A DNA stretch of 18,354 bases from Nephromyces sp. MM_2019 (GCA_015657535.1 JADHZB010001867.1:1-18354), one strand, 5' to 3'. Counted from the stretch's first letter, positions 1 to 9,800 are shown. Notes: generated by a model from the sequence alone, not told the origin. Program-made: numbers and translations.

Positions 1-72
1 ACACGAGTACACACATGATCACGCACACACGAGTACACACATGATCACGCACACGAGCACACACAAGATGCA
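1..72. repeat. CA-rich minisatellite at left edge
   Basis: The core GAGTACACACATGATCACGC starts at 5 and again at 31, a 26-bp step. A decayed third copy begins near 55 (GAGCACACAC). The array is cut by the window edge, so its full size is unknown. It is non-coding in appearance and resembles the CA-rich intron sequence seen elsewhere in the window. Confidence 0.7.
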
Positions 73-283
73 AACAAACGATCAGGCACATAGGCACACA
101 GATGAGCACAGCCCAAGAATGAAGAAAATTAAAAAAAAGCAGTAAAATCATACACACAGAACAATGCAAGTCATAGCAAAAGATACATCCTTAGTTTTTC
201 ATCTACACACAGAGATACAAAGGTCACCTACACACACAGGGGCTCTCTTAACACTGTGAGCAAAACTCTTCATCTGAACTTAC
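73..283. other. CA-interspersed non-coding stretch
   Basis: The stretch has short CACA tracts and A-runs and no convincing exon. If the minus-strand candidate at 284-692 is real, this is the start of its second intron: the donor reads GTAAGT on the minus strand at 283-278. I see no clear third exon before the edge. Confidence 0.4.
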
Positions 284-692
284 ATCAAGTTTTGCCCAAT
301 CTCTTCCCTAAGCTTCGCTATGTTCACCTGATTGCGTTTTATTCGTAGCTTTGCTGAGCAAAAAATAGCACACACAGAGGGGAAATTTGTCAGTATACTG
401 AAGCATCGTTCATGATGTAGCTGTGTATGTACACTCAAACACACAAAATTTTCATCACGCTTCATGACGCGTGCATGCACACTCAGACCATCACACTTCA
501 AGAGGGGTGCGTGAACACACACACACACATCATCCCACTCCATTAAGACTGCATATATACTGAGAAAACCAAGGGATAAATTCCATGCCTCCCAAGCAAC
601 TCACCTTTTCCGCAGGCCATCCCAGTCGAAGTAGCCACTTTGTGATGGTCAAAAAACCTCTCGGTAAGCCAAGTACCCTTCACCTTGTCCAT
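284..692 (-). CDS. Candidate two-exon gene start, hypothetical protein (partial)
   Basis: On the minus strand an ATG at 692-690 opens exon 1 (692-605; 29 codons plus one base), which ends at a donor reading GTGAG. A 251-bp intron ends in TTTTGCTCAG. Exon 2 (353-284) then starts in the matching phase and ends at a donor reading GTAAGT. The joined product starts MDKVKGTWLTERFF, and its second part (KLRIKRNQVNIAKLREEIG) is Lys/Arg-rich and could be helical. I do not recognise the family. The support is two consensus donors, a good acceptor and phase agreement. Against it, the exons are short, no third exon is visible, and a 5' exon upstream of 692 is possible because an acceptor-like CTTTAG lies just before the ATG. 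The gene would continue off the left edge. Confidence 0.4.
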
Positions 693-1656
693 TGTTGAAG
701 ACTAAAGAACACAAACACACATTTTCGCCAGCATATACCAACAAACGCACACGCACACATATAAATGTCAGCACATACAAGCAAATACACACACAAAGCA
801 ATACATACGAGCCAACATACACGCATATATGACAATATATACCATAAAACACACAAAATTATGAAAAAATACATACCAGCACATACACACACATATCCAC
901 ACACACAAGCACATACACACACATATGCCAACACATAAGAGCACGCATACAGGTCCACGAAAAATTCCTCAAAATGATAACATCACCAAAAAATGATATG
1001 TAAAAACGTGGTTTTCCTCGAGAAAAAGCATACAAAATGAAACAACACACAAAATTATAATGAAAAGCAAAAAGCATTGAAAGTAGGAGGAAAACAAGAA
1101 CTTCAATGGATTTCAAGAATTTTTTTGCTAATTTCAAGAATTTCACAATAGGAGATTTCATTAGTTTCACCAGTTTATGTGCAAACTGAGACTGCCACTA
1201 ACACGTGAGTGTACATACATCGTAAAGAAGCTTAATATTTTTGCAAAAATCTTCTCAAAATCGAAATTCGAGGAAAAAACATCAATTTTCCCCCAAAAAA
1301 GCACTTGAAAAGCTTCAATTATACAGAAGAAGCCTCAATTTACTACTTTAGTACACTCCCAAGAACAAGAAAAACCACTTCTCAGCGTGCTTCTAGGAGA
1401 TATATCTCTTTTCTTTCCTCCTTTTCCTCTTCTAAAACCCCTTATCTCGCTCAATTCTATTATATTAATCACGCACAGTGGCCAATCACATGCACGTACA
1501 TCCTTGTGCTCAATCTTCACGTTTACAGAAAAATACACACAATTTTACCAATCACCTTGCCTCTAACACTCACAATACAATAAGCCCTTCCCCTAGAAGG
1601 TAAGAGAATGTAAAAAAACAGGAAAATATAGCAAATCTCCCTGTCTCATAGAAAGG
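693..1656. other. CA-rich then A-rich stretch without a supported gene
   Basis: From 700 to about 960 the plus strand is dominated by CACA and CATA tracts. From 960 to 1300 it is A-rich. Open frames here (for example minus 1170-859) owe their length to low complexity: their translations are Lys/Phe-rich or Cys/Val-rich with no recognisable domain. If the minus-strand candidate is real, its promoter or 5' exon should lie here, but I cannot point to one. Confidence 0.5.
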
Positions 1657-1795
1657 TCATACGATTTCCTCAAATTTACGCAAATCAATTCAACATACTT
1701 TCAATTTCCTCCCTCATCTCCAAATAATCATAAAATTTCCTCAAATTTACATAAATCAATTCAAAATACTTGAAATTTCCTCCCTCAACTCATCC
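1657..1795. repeat. 71-bp tandem duplication
   Basis: The segment beginning TCATACGATTTCCTCAAATT recurs 71 bp later as TCATAAAATTTCCTCAAATT, with ATTTCC at 1664 and again at 1735. Both copies continue with a conserved AAATCAATTCAA and end in a TTTCCTCCCTCA block. Mismatches are scattered, so the duplication is not recent. It lies in AT-rich non-coding sequence. Confidence 0.8.
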
Positions 1796-2233
1796 TCTTC
1801 CGCTGTCAATAGTCATCTTCATTGGCTGTTATTCACTGCAAACCTCATCCTATTAAATTCTCCTCAAGCATCCTCAACTTTTTCTTTTTCGAATAAACAT
1901 CTACAAAAAGAATAACACAAAAATCGATTTTTGTACCAATAAACTCCACTTTTTTGCTTTCTGCTTCTTCGCTCAACTTAAGCGACGCATTTATCGTATT
2001 TACGCCACAAAAGCCTACAATGCGGTAAGGAAGATGTTGATGTGATAAGGAAGATGGAAGAACTTTATTCAGTCAAAATTTCAGTGTGCGCAAGCTGCTT
2101 TTTGCAAAAAATAAAGAGAAAAAGCTTTGAAAATGATGGCTTTTGGTGAGAATTGGCGTTTTTGAGGAGGGAAATGTGTAAGTGAAATCTTTCCGCAGCT
2201 ATGGAGTGCACCGACTTGAGGTTGGGGTGGATT
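1796..2233. other. AT-rich stretch without a supported gene
   Basis: Pyrimidine-rich sequence to about 1960 gives way to mixed sequence. A minus-strand open frame stops at 2081. It includes a short non-repetitive part (about 2081-2220) but derives mainly from the TG tract next to it, and I could not find a phase-compatible exon partner. A plus-strand acceptor-like TCTTTCCGCAG at about 2187-2197 has no convincing downstream exon. Confidence 0.4.
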
Positions 2234-2341
2234 GGCGTGTGTGTGTGGGTGTTTTTGTGTTGATGAGTGCGTGTGTAGGTGTGTGTGTTGACGAGTGCGT
2301 GTGTAGGTGCGTGTGTGTTGATGAGTGCGTGTGTGTGTGCG
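2234..2341. repeat. TG-rich minisatellite, 28-30 bp unit
   Basis: GTTGATGAGTGCGTGTGT-type units start at 2257, 2285 (GTTGACGAG) and 2315, at steps of 28 and 30 bp, within a longer TG tract. Open frames across it on both strands (CVGVCVDECV-like, HTHTHSSTH-like) are repeat artefacts. A CA-rich arm on the same strand follows at 2466-2578. Confidence 0.75.
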
Positions 2342-3502
2342 CGCCATGGGCGAGGTCAAATGAGCTTTTCAATTGAACATGCTGAGAGCATCTGTTGGCA
2401 TTTCTTGTTTTTTGTAGGTAATGAAAGGACGTTGCTGCCATAAAAGCAGTTGAAGCGCTTTGCTGCACACACACGCATAAGCCCCCAAACATACAAACTC
2501 ACACACACATAAGCACTCCCGCACACACGGTCCTGCACATGCACAAGAGCACTCCCACACACGCAACCATTCCACACACTCCTGAATATAACAAATTTCC
2601 CCTTCTGATCCTTTTACTTTGAAAAAAAAGCTGTTTCCTCACTTCTCTGCTCTTCACCCTAAAAATTTCCTTTTTTTAAATTTTTTGCAAAAAGAGCTTT
2701 TCCATCCTCTTTTCTCGACAAACCAATAATAATTAAGTAAGTTATGAGTTTCTAAAAGCTGGAAAATCTTTGTTAAATTCATCATTTTAGCAGAAAAGCG
2801 ATTTTCCACGTTAAACATCCTCCTTGGGTGTGTGTACACCCCATTTTTCCATCCTCATCGTGGATTTTCATGCTTTTTATTATCTTCTATTTTTTTTCTT
2901 TTGATGAAACCTCGACTTTCTCACCTTTATGATGATTATTGCTTAATTTTTTGCTGTGGTAAACCTCATCTTCACTGAAGGGATCACTTCCTTTTATTCA
3001 CTTTAAAAACTCTTTTTAAAAGTGTTTTTTTTCTCGCTTCTGGCGTGTTACAAATGAACTGTTGAAGCTAGTTTGTAGAGGTAATCTTATCCGCCCTAGA
3101 TTCCTTCTTTTTGGAAAATTCCTGCTTTGGTGATTTATCTCTTTTTCTGACTAATTTACCTTTTTGCGTCTAAATTTGTCTTTTTTTTTGATCGTTTGAT
3201 ATTTTTATGATTGGATTTTAAATCTCTTGGAAACTCTATCCATCCTACTCTGAAATGAAGATTTGAGCCAAAAAACATCCTTAAAGATGGTATTTCCTTC
3301 ACTTTTTCTTAACCTTTGCAAGCTTTATAGTGGCATTCCCATCAAAATGCATACAAAACCCCTTTTTTTGGAGAGAAAACGCTTTCCGTTGCTCAAATTT
3401 TCGCTTCCACGCTCAACCTGGAACTTTCCATTTCCTCCTCACCTTTTCCCAATTATATCAAATCGTTTTTCTCTAAAATCCCCCTTCATCTGCCGCTCAG
3501 AA
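2342..3502. other. CA arm and T-rich region upstream of the BAP31-like gene
   Basis: 2342-2465 is mixed sequence between a TG tract and a CA tract (2466-2578). From 2590 to 3260 the plus strand is T-rich with many TTTTT runs. No exon is supported. Just before 3503 the sequence CTTCATCTGCCGCTCAG has the form of a 3' splice site two bases upstream of the proposed ATG, so a 5'-UTR intron ending at 3500 is possible. The promoter of the 3503 gene should lie in this stretch; I see no sequence that identifies it. Confidence 0.45.
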
Positions 3503-3934
3503 ATGGGAATCTTCCAGTTTTGGGGGTTTATCTCGGATGTTCTCGTACTCTCGGGGATTTGCATGCTGCTGCTTGTCCTTGCTGGCATCCCCCTCTTCAG
3601 CAGAATCATTTTGTCGATATGTAACACTTCGATGGGAGTAGGAAAGTGGAATCTAAGGCTTGTTGCTATCATTTTGTTTGTGTGTGTGTGTTGCTTCCTA
3701 CAGGAAAGTTACGTGCTCGCTAACCTTGGAAATAGCTCCTTCTGCAAGTATTTGTACGATTCCGAGTTGAGGGGTTATAGCAATTTCAATGTTTCGTTGA
3801 TTGATAGATGTAAGTTTTATAGATGGGTGCATGAAAGAAACTGGTGGATATCTCTCCTAGGCCAGTATATTTGGTTTATGCTGTGGAGGTCTTCGTCGTT
3901 ATTGAGTCACTATAGTAAGAAGGAGAAAGCTTGA
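3503..3934 (+). CDS. BAP31-like three-pass ER membrane protein
   Basis: The 143-residue product starts MGIFQFWGF and has three hydrophobic segments at about residues 9-32, 51-69 and 114-136. The third is preceded by an Arg-Asn-aromatic pattern (ERNWWISLLGQYIWFML). This order and spacing match the N-terminal membrane domain of the BAP31/BCAP31 family, ER proteins that act in membrane-protein export and quality control in animals and yeast. By BAP31 topology the loop between segments 2 and 3 would be lumenal; it holds two N-glycosylation sequons (N77, N96). The C-terminal coiled coil typical of human BAP31 (246 residues) is absent: the protein ends in SHYSKKEKA. The reading frame is open back to 3263, but the extra 80 residues look like translated UTR. 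I chose the ATG at 3503 because hydrophobic homologous sequence begins there and an acceptor-like site precedes it. A TG microsatellite encodes FVCVCC in segment 2. An intron ending in CTTCCTACAG near 3703 is conceivable but would remove segment 2. Family assignment is from memory of the pattern, not an alignment. Confidence 0.6.
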   Translation: MGIFQFWGFISDVLVLSGICMLLLVLAGIPLFSRIILSICNTSMGVGKWNLRLVAIILFVCVCCFLQESYVLANLGNSSFCKYLYDSELRGYSNFNVSLIDRCKFYRWVHERNWWISLLGQYIWFMLWRSSSLLSHYSKKEKA

Positions 3935-3940
3935 AGCCGG

Positions 3941-4091
3941 GATCTGGGGTATTTTCGGGAGATTGGGGGGTTTTATTTAGTGGAGATTGAGTTGAGGGTT
4001 TTGCTCTAGTGGGGGGTTGAGCTGGGGGGTTTTAGTTGGTGGGGGAGTTATAATTTTTGGGAGGTCATATAGTGGGGGGTCGAGTTTGGGG
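3941..4091 (+). repeat. G-tract cluster in the 3' flank of the BAP31-like gene
   Basis: Immediately after the stop codon lie about ten runs of three to six G: 3946-3949, 3957-3959, 3965-3970, 3996-3998, 4011-4016, 4024-4029, 4041-4045, 4059-4061, 4074-4079 and 4088-4091. TAGTGGGGGGTTGAG (4008-4022) recurs as TAGTGGGGGGTCGAG (4070-4084), a 62-bp step. If transcribed with the gene, the mRNA strand would be the G-rich one and could form quadruplexes. Confidence 0.7.
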
Positions 4092-4632
4092 TGCAACTAA
4101 TCTGTTTTGGTGGCTGTCACAACATTTTTCCGTGCGTCGAATTGTGTTTGCTATTTGTTTGGTGGGGGTTAGCCACTCAGAATCTCAGACTAAGCTTAAT
4201 AATACTTTGAATATTCAGTGAAAGCTAAAGAGTATGGATTTTAGTATGATGAGAATGAGGATTTTGTAGAGATTCTTTCGCATATGCAGCCTTCAAGTAA
4301 TAACTGCGAGTTTTGAAGATACCTACGCTTCCTGCAGTTTCTTTTCCAACGAAGGAACAGGCAGTAGGCAGGTGATGCTGCCTACTCCTTAGATTGAACT
4401 ATTTTTTCCTCTTCATCATTTCGTTTAACTTTGAAGAAGGCTCTACTTTGTGCAGTAGCAATTTTTTTATATGAAGAGGTATACGTACAGCTGCCTCTAT
4501 GGCATGTGTTCAGCGTTATAGAACTGAGGTCAATTGCTTTATAAAGCGATACATTCTCTTTTTTGTAACTGATTCTCTTCCGTGATTCTTGATGTGAGTA
4601 TGGTCTGTGTTTCTCTTCTGCTTGTGTTGAAG
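4092..4632. other. Intergenic stretch with one short hairpin
   Basis: No supported exon. A nine-base inverted repeat, AGTAGGCAG (4363-4371) and CTGCCTACT (4378-4386) around a six-base loop, is the only compact structure noticed. It is followed by mixed, not T-rich, sequence, so nothing marks it as a terminator. Confidence 0.4.
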
Positions 4633-4960
4633 CATAACGCGTTTTTTGCTGGAGTTCGAAGTTGGGAGTGTGTGTTTAAAGCTTGAAATTTTGCGCAGTA
4701 TGTGTGATGGACCGTTTGTGAAGCTAGTCAAAGTACACACAGACAGAGATGCAGAGGATGGAACAGCTTGCTTTAGAGAGGTACCTCTTCCTACCACTCA
4801 AACACGTACTACTTCTATTTCCCACATGAAAGGGCACGAATACACGGAGTCACAACGTTGCTTCGTGAGGGGTGTCTTCCCGGAAAATGTTGTGTGTGTT
4901 CTTCCTGGGGGGATTATCTCGTTAGCTCTCGGTGGTTTTACTCTCACACAAGGGGCCTAG
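4633..4960 (+). CDS. Candidate exon, hypothetical protein
   Basis: An open frame begins just after a pyrimidine-rich acceptor-like sequence (CTTCTGCTTGTGTTGAAG, ending at 4632) and runs to TAG at 4958-4960. The translation is compositionally mixed and not repeat-derived (for example FLLEFEVGSVCLKLEILRS, DGPFVKLVKVHTDRDAEDG). I do not recognise it. A possible donor (GAG|GTACCT, about 4780) would shorten the exon. About 100 codons open in one frame is not rare by chance in 18 kb, so this is only a candidate. Confidence 0.2.
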
Positions 4961-5719
4961 AGATTCAAATTTCACTTGCTGCATATCGATGTGCGTGTGA
5001 TAGCAAAAATGCTCTGGTGCTTTGTATGGCTTATACGTACACTCAAATGGGGGAATTTTGGATGATTTGTGTGCTACTAGGGAGGTAGCCATGTAGATTG
5101 CAATACTTATATGATGAGGGAGTGGAGCATACAACTAGAGGGGTGTTGAAAATCTGCACTACGTATGCAAAGAAAGAGTAGTTCCATCCACTAACTAGCG
5201 GGGTGGTGAAAAGCTGTATTACTCAAAAGGTCAGCCTTTCAACTACGCAATTCCAAGTCACTTCTCTTGGAGGTGCGATTTGTGTGTGCTGCTTGCTCAA
5301 AGTAGAAATAGGCTTCCCTTTGTATACCTCCTGTGCTGCCTGATCCTACTCTTGAGTTGCACTATTTTTTACGCCAAGTTCATGATTCCCTGGTATTAAG
5401 CAGCGGACTGACGAATGGTGGTATTGTAGTGTATGTGCACCTTGCTTGTATTCTGAATTTTTGCAGCGAAAATGCATCAGTTTCAGACATAACATGATCT
5501 GCCTTCTCGCCGTGTAAGCTTTGCAGATATCAGCTTGAGTTAACGAAGTGCTTCATCATGCTGGTTATCACGGCTGCATGCAAACCGCTGCCTGCAGCCA
5601 CATTTACACTTTATGAAAGAAGCTGTCAAGTATGTGCTGGGAACATAAAAAGAGGTGTCAATATAATAGGTATGAGGCAGAGGTTGGAAAGGCTATAACA
5701 TACCCATTACAGCCTTGGC
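4961..5719. other. Stretch without a supported gene
   Basis: Mixed sequence with no long open frame beyond overlapping short ones. TGCATGCA occurs at 5575-5582 beside CTGCCTGCAGCC. A phrase recurs at about 5137 (ACTAGAGGGGTGTTGAAAA) and 5196 (ACTAGCGGGGTGGTGAAAA), a step of about 59 bp, suggesting an old local duplication. Confidence 0.4.
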
Positions 5720-5983
5720 ATGCTCAGGGTTCGATTTCGTAGAATGGGTAAGTCCCAATGCAATGCCTCGGTATCACTTTTTCAGGCGTGGAAAGCTAAA
5801 AAAATAAGAGGTCATCTCCCTGATTTTGATGGCATTCTAATCCTCGATCCTCATCCTCAATGCTCTACCGATAAGGCACTACCCTCCGTTCTTCAAGTCA
5901 AGTCCTCCCCCCCTCATGATATCCTTCCCATTGCGCAATTCCCCATTCCCTTATTCCATACCCAAAGTTCTTTAGGTTGGTGA
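5720..5983 (+). CDS. Candidate last exon of a plus-strand gene, hypothetical
   Basis: An open frame from an ATG at 5720 ends with TGA at 5981-5983. The stretch from 5786 (AWKAKKIRGHLPDFDGILI) reads like protein and is not low-complexity. It may instead be a terminal exon, since an acceptor-like CACTTTTTCAG ends at 5785. A perfect-looking donor (GTAAGT) at 5748 would give an intron of only 38 bp, far shorter than the 199-704 bp introns of the kinase gene, so unspliced reading or a different splice partner are both possible. It ends 75 bp from the stop of the convergent minus-strand candidate. The family is not recognised. Confidence 0.25.
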   Translation: MLRVRFRRMGKSQCNASVSLFQAWKAKKIRGHLPDFDGILILDPHPQCSTDKALPSVLQVKSSPPHDILPIAQFPIPLFHTQSSLGW

Positions 5984-6058
5984 GTTTTATCTTCAAAATC
6001 GCTCAGTATGCTCCATCGCCCTTAAAAATTCCAGCTTCTGCTTACTCTCAACAGAATC

Positions 6059-6881
6059 TCACTCTCTTACTTCTAGTCCACCTTCTAAATCCTCCTGCTT
6101 CGTCTTGTTCTCAAGAAACGCAAGTATCGAGGCCACCACATCTCCCTTTTTCTCCTTCTCGCCCCCTGTTTTGTAGATTAAATGATTGATGATCTTCTTG
6201 AAGAGGTCGTCAACCTTTTTTAATTCTGCCTCATCCCACTCTGATTCCACTGAGAAGCCAATCTTCATTGGTTTTATAGCGTAGTCATTCAAAGTTTTCT
6301 CACCCTCCATGGCTATATATTTCACGGTAAGCGTGGCGCTTACAGGAAATTGTACCGCGGTAACAGCTTCAGCGAGGGGCAGTGAAGAGCGAGGAGTTTC
6401 TCGCTATGAAGAAGGTGATTCATGTGATGAAGGGGCTAGTTCGCCAAGATGAGCTTCGGTGATATGGTGTAACTCATGTTGCACCTCCTCATTGGTGTGT
6501 GGGGATTTGCTGAAAGGTTTAGTGAATCGTAAGAATATAAAGTCCAAAGGATTTAGCGGAAACAGCTCATTCAGCAAAGACTAGTCCTTGTAATAAAAAA
6601 GCTAAACCTGCTCGATTTAGAAAGAATAATAGCAAGCACTAGGAACTGATTTGCTGAGTTTTTAGATTGTAGTGCTTACTAGTCGCTAGCTGCGTATGGA
6701 CCGTAAGGCTCGGCTACCATAACGAGTGAACAGTCAAACCAATCTAGCTGCTTCAGAGGGTACACAAGCACCCTATATGGGTTAGAACAGAATACTACAA
6801 TCTTTACGAAGAATTGATTGATCGGTTCTGGGCATATATCAGCAATTACCCCTATTTTCAGGTAGAAGGAAGTTTTTATCA
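6059..6881 (-). CDS. Candidate three-exon gene, hypothetical protein (5' incomplete)
   Basis: Read on the minus strand. Exon a spans 6881-6680, after an acceptor-like CTTTGCAG, and ends at a donor reading GTAAGC. A 170-bp intron ends in AAACCTTTCAG. Exon b starts at 6509 in the matching phase. Exon c spans 6403-6059 and ends with TGA, after an acceptor CTTCTTCATAG. Exon a encodes mixed hydrophobic sequence (INQFFVKIVVFCSNPYRVL). Exon c encodes TAVQFPVSATLTVKYIAMEG and then a charged part with KKVDDLFKKIINHLI. The alternating pattern suggests a beta-rich domain, but I do not recognise a family. Exons b and c share one frame, interrupted by a single TAG at 6406-6404. Removing an 81-bp intron (6484-6404, GTGCAA..CATAG) skips the stop and keeps frame, leaving exon b only 25 bp long. 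Otherwise the gene ends at that TAG, or it is a pseudogene. No upstream exon or start is identified. Confidence 0.35.
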
Positions 6882-9800
6882 CTGCAAAGCTTAACCATGG
6901 TCTTATTAACCCTTTTCATATTTTTAGTACTTGAGCAATGATCACATCAGCAGTACTGCATAGTGTACCGTAGACCTGGTGATACGCTAATGTATGAATA
7001 GCACGCTAAAAGCATCGTTAGTACCTGATTAAGTGTGTGCACGTAATGTCATATAAGCTATGCGCTTGCATCGGTACTGCTCAGGAACGTGCATCATCCT
7101 GTTGTGTCCACAAGGAATTGCTGATACCAATAATAGCTGCTGGTGCTTGTGCATAACTCAGCAGGTACATGAACGATTTGGACAGTGGGTTTGCGGGCAT
7201 TTTTATGGAAATAGAGTGTTTTTTACCTGTTTTTCGATTAGCTCACTCGTATCCAATGAAAACTTGCGGAAATCCGATACTATTTTCAAAATACGCGGAT
7301 GCATGCATTTATCAGTGATACTTATGATTGAGTAAAGGTTCCGCTGAGAAACAGACCAGAAAAGCACCTTTTTTCCTTCATCATCTTTATGTTGGAATGC
7401 TATTTATAGCGGTACGGCACTGCTAATCTCCTGGATACATTGCGTGTATCCGCACTTACAAAGGCTAGGGTGCCACTATAACGCGCTGTGTATGAATAGA
7501 TTGCCGGAATAATTGCATTTGTGGGATATCAAACAAACTGAGCCACGCTACTCACGATTTTCCTTGCAGCTCTAACCTTTACCACTAGCCTTGTTTCTTT
7601 TCAAAGTGGCGGAATCTCCAACTTGAAGCGTACCTCGTCATAAGAAGAGTTACAGCGGAATTATCGCCCAGCCATAATCAAGGCTCCAGTTGTACTACCC
7701 AGCTTTCGTTTACTTTTCGATTCAGGGACTTGTTCTAGGTTATATGGTAGGGGTTTGCTCCTAACGCGTAACCTAACAGATTCGCTTAAGTTTGGCTCTC
7801 ACAATTTCAACTCCAGGTAACAACGGGAAACCACAGTAGGGCATGTTAAAAGTCGAACGTGTGCACTGCGGAGAGGACAGCTGAGCCAAACTTTCAATCG
7901 CTTATGTGCTAATTTTCATCATCTTACCTTTAAGGAAATGAATTAGGAGAGTTCTATTTTTGTTGAATACCCAAATCACATCACTTAAAGCCTAGCTGCT
8001 GCCTCTTCTTCACACTATGCTGTGTGTACTGCAAGCCACCGGGGTATACGCAATGTGCATATTTATCTATATGTATGTGTGTATCATATCCTTACTGCTC
8101 CTGTCACCGCCTAGTGCCTTTAATCATCTTCTAGCCCCAAAAATATATCCTAACTACGATGTTCTGCCCTTGAATTCCGCAAGCTTCTTAGCCGCGTGAT
8201 ACTCCCCGGCATACTCTCATCTAGAGCAGACCACATGCCCGGTTTGCGTGCCCACTCTAGTATGCCTAGTTTTAAGCGCACACTATGGAGTACAGCTACT
8301 ATTAAGCAGGGGTTATTATAGCACCAACTAATGTGTTACGAGCTTCCAGCCGAAAAATCGAAACTCGCAACATGCGTGCTATGCTTTCGTTCAAAGCATA
8401 GTGGGTAACAGCTGGGGCTAGTCAGTCATGCTATTAAAACAGCCATGGCGAACAAACAGAAAAGAGAGCAAGTTGTTAGCACCTTGTCGGAGATCGAAAA
8501 AATCGATCCAAGCTTAAAGCATGCTGCAACTAGCAAACCAAAATTGTCATGCTAACCACAAAATCCTTGAAACATTACTGACACTTATGACTATGTAGCT
8601 CTGCATAGTGAAAAGAGATGGGGCAACAGATTTATATCCGTGTGCCTCTATAGATGAATAATGTGAGGATGTATAGCAAACGAATAAATTTATCTGCAAA
8701 AGTACACCGTACGCAAAGAATTCCTATCCGCCTTGAAGTTCAAGTGCGTGATTGCTAAAACCCAAAAAAGCTATGAACTCTAACCAGTGAGCGTACCCTC
8801 TGCATTGCGCTCCACGGCAGAATCTTTGATGTAAGTTGGGCTATGAAGCACAAACGTAGCATCGCTAGAGTAAAGTCACTCATGCCGCAGTTTTCAAGGT
8901 TTTGTGGGTCTCAAATTCGGTGCTACTAGCGGGTACATTTTGAGAAGTATCTCATAGTGAAGAGTATAATCCTCCCATTTTTCATGAGTATAATGTATGT
9001 GCATCACATTACATGAATAACAACAGTTAATGGCGTACTGCGCTTAGTTCTACTCATAGATGATTCGCTGTTACTTACTTCACGGCAGGTTCACGTACGC
9101 CTATTTAGTAGTAGAAAAAGGTGGGAAAAATCCAAGAGAAGTTTCATTCTATAGATAATAAACTAGTCTGTGGCAAGTAAGGAGCGTAGGGGTAGAAGGA
9201 TTCCCATTATTGTGGTAGGTGTGTGCTGGAGCTTAATCTCTGCATATTCCTTTTTTTATATTTAATTTTCGTGGTTTCTCCCACATGTCGCTCTGCTGTT
9301 CAATTTCTCTTTTGATACCTTTGACTACATTCTTTCTTATGTTATACATGTAGGATTTCTTTAGAATCAAATCTTTTCTTGCTAACTAGCTGCTACTAAA
9401 GCTTAATCGCCTACAATGACAAAAAAAATTATCGAGCACTTTCAACTTAGTGAAGTTGATCACTAAAAATAACTCAGATTCTTCGCGGAAGTAGAGAGTA
9501 GAAAAAAGAGAAAAAGTAAAGGAAAAAGAGAGAAAGTCAGAAACTCAAAGAACAGATAAGTAGGTGCTACTTTTGTGTATTGAAAATTCTGATGTTATCG
9601 GCGTAAATTCTGCTATATTTACCCGGTAGTTCTTTACCTTTTACTGGTTTCATAGCGGTACAAAACGAGAGAACAGGTCTCTCTAGGTAGAGCAAAGGCC
9701 GGCAGTACACCAAGCTTTTCCTCACTACCTTTTTACATCAAGATATTTAATAAGAAAAATATTAGAAAACAGGAATGTCGCTGTGTACCTCTCCTTCTCC

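Noticed and set aside
859..1170. 103-codon minus-strand open frame with hydrophobic stretches
   Set aside because: It combines A/T-rich and CA-repeat sequence; there is no recognisable domain, splice partner or start context.
3263..3502. N-terminal 80 codons of the open frame that contains the BAP31-like protein
   Set aside because: The sequence is Phe/Pro/Lys-rich from T- and C-rich DNA, precedes a clear acceptor-like site, and has no counterpart in the family. The ATG at 3503 is the better start.
5726..5738. AGGGTTCGATTTC resembling a tRNA B box
   Set aside because: The flanking bases do not pair into a T-arm and no A box or acceptor stem is found at tRNA spacing.
7550..7675. Minus-strand protein-like stretch (YDEVRFKLEIPPL, then TGA, then KETRLVVKVRAARKI) ending at a GTGAGT donor
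   Set aside because: It has an in-frame TGA, no good acceptor, and ends in phase 0 while the next candidate exon (from 6881) needs phase 1. It could be a decayed exon but cannot be supported.
7788..7893. Eleven-base inverted repeat AAGTTTGGCTC / GAGCCAAACTT
   Set aside because: Inverted matches of this length are expected many times by chance in 18 kb; there is no flanking duplication or transposase to suggest an element.
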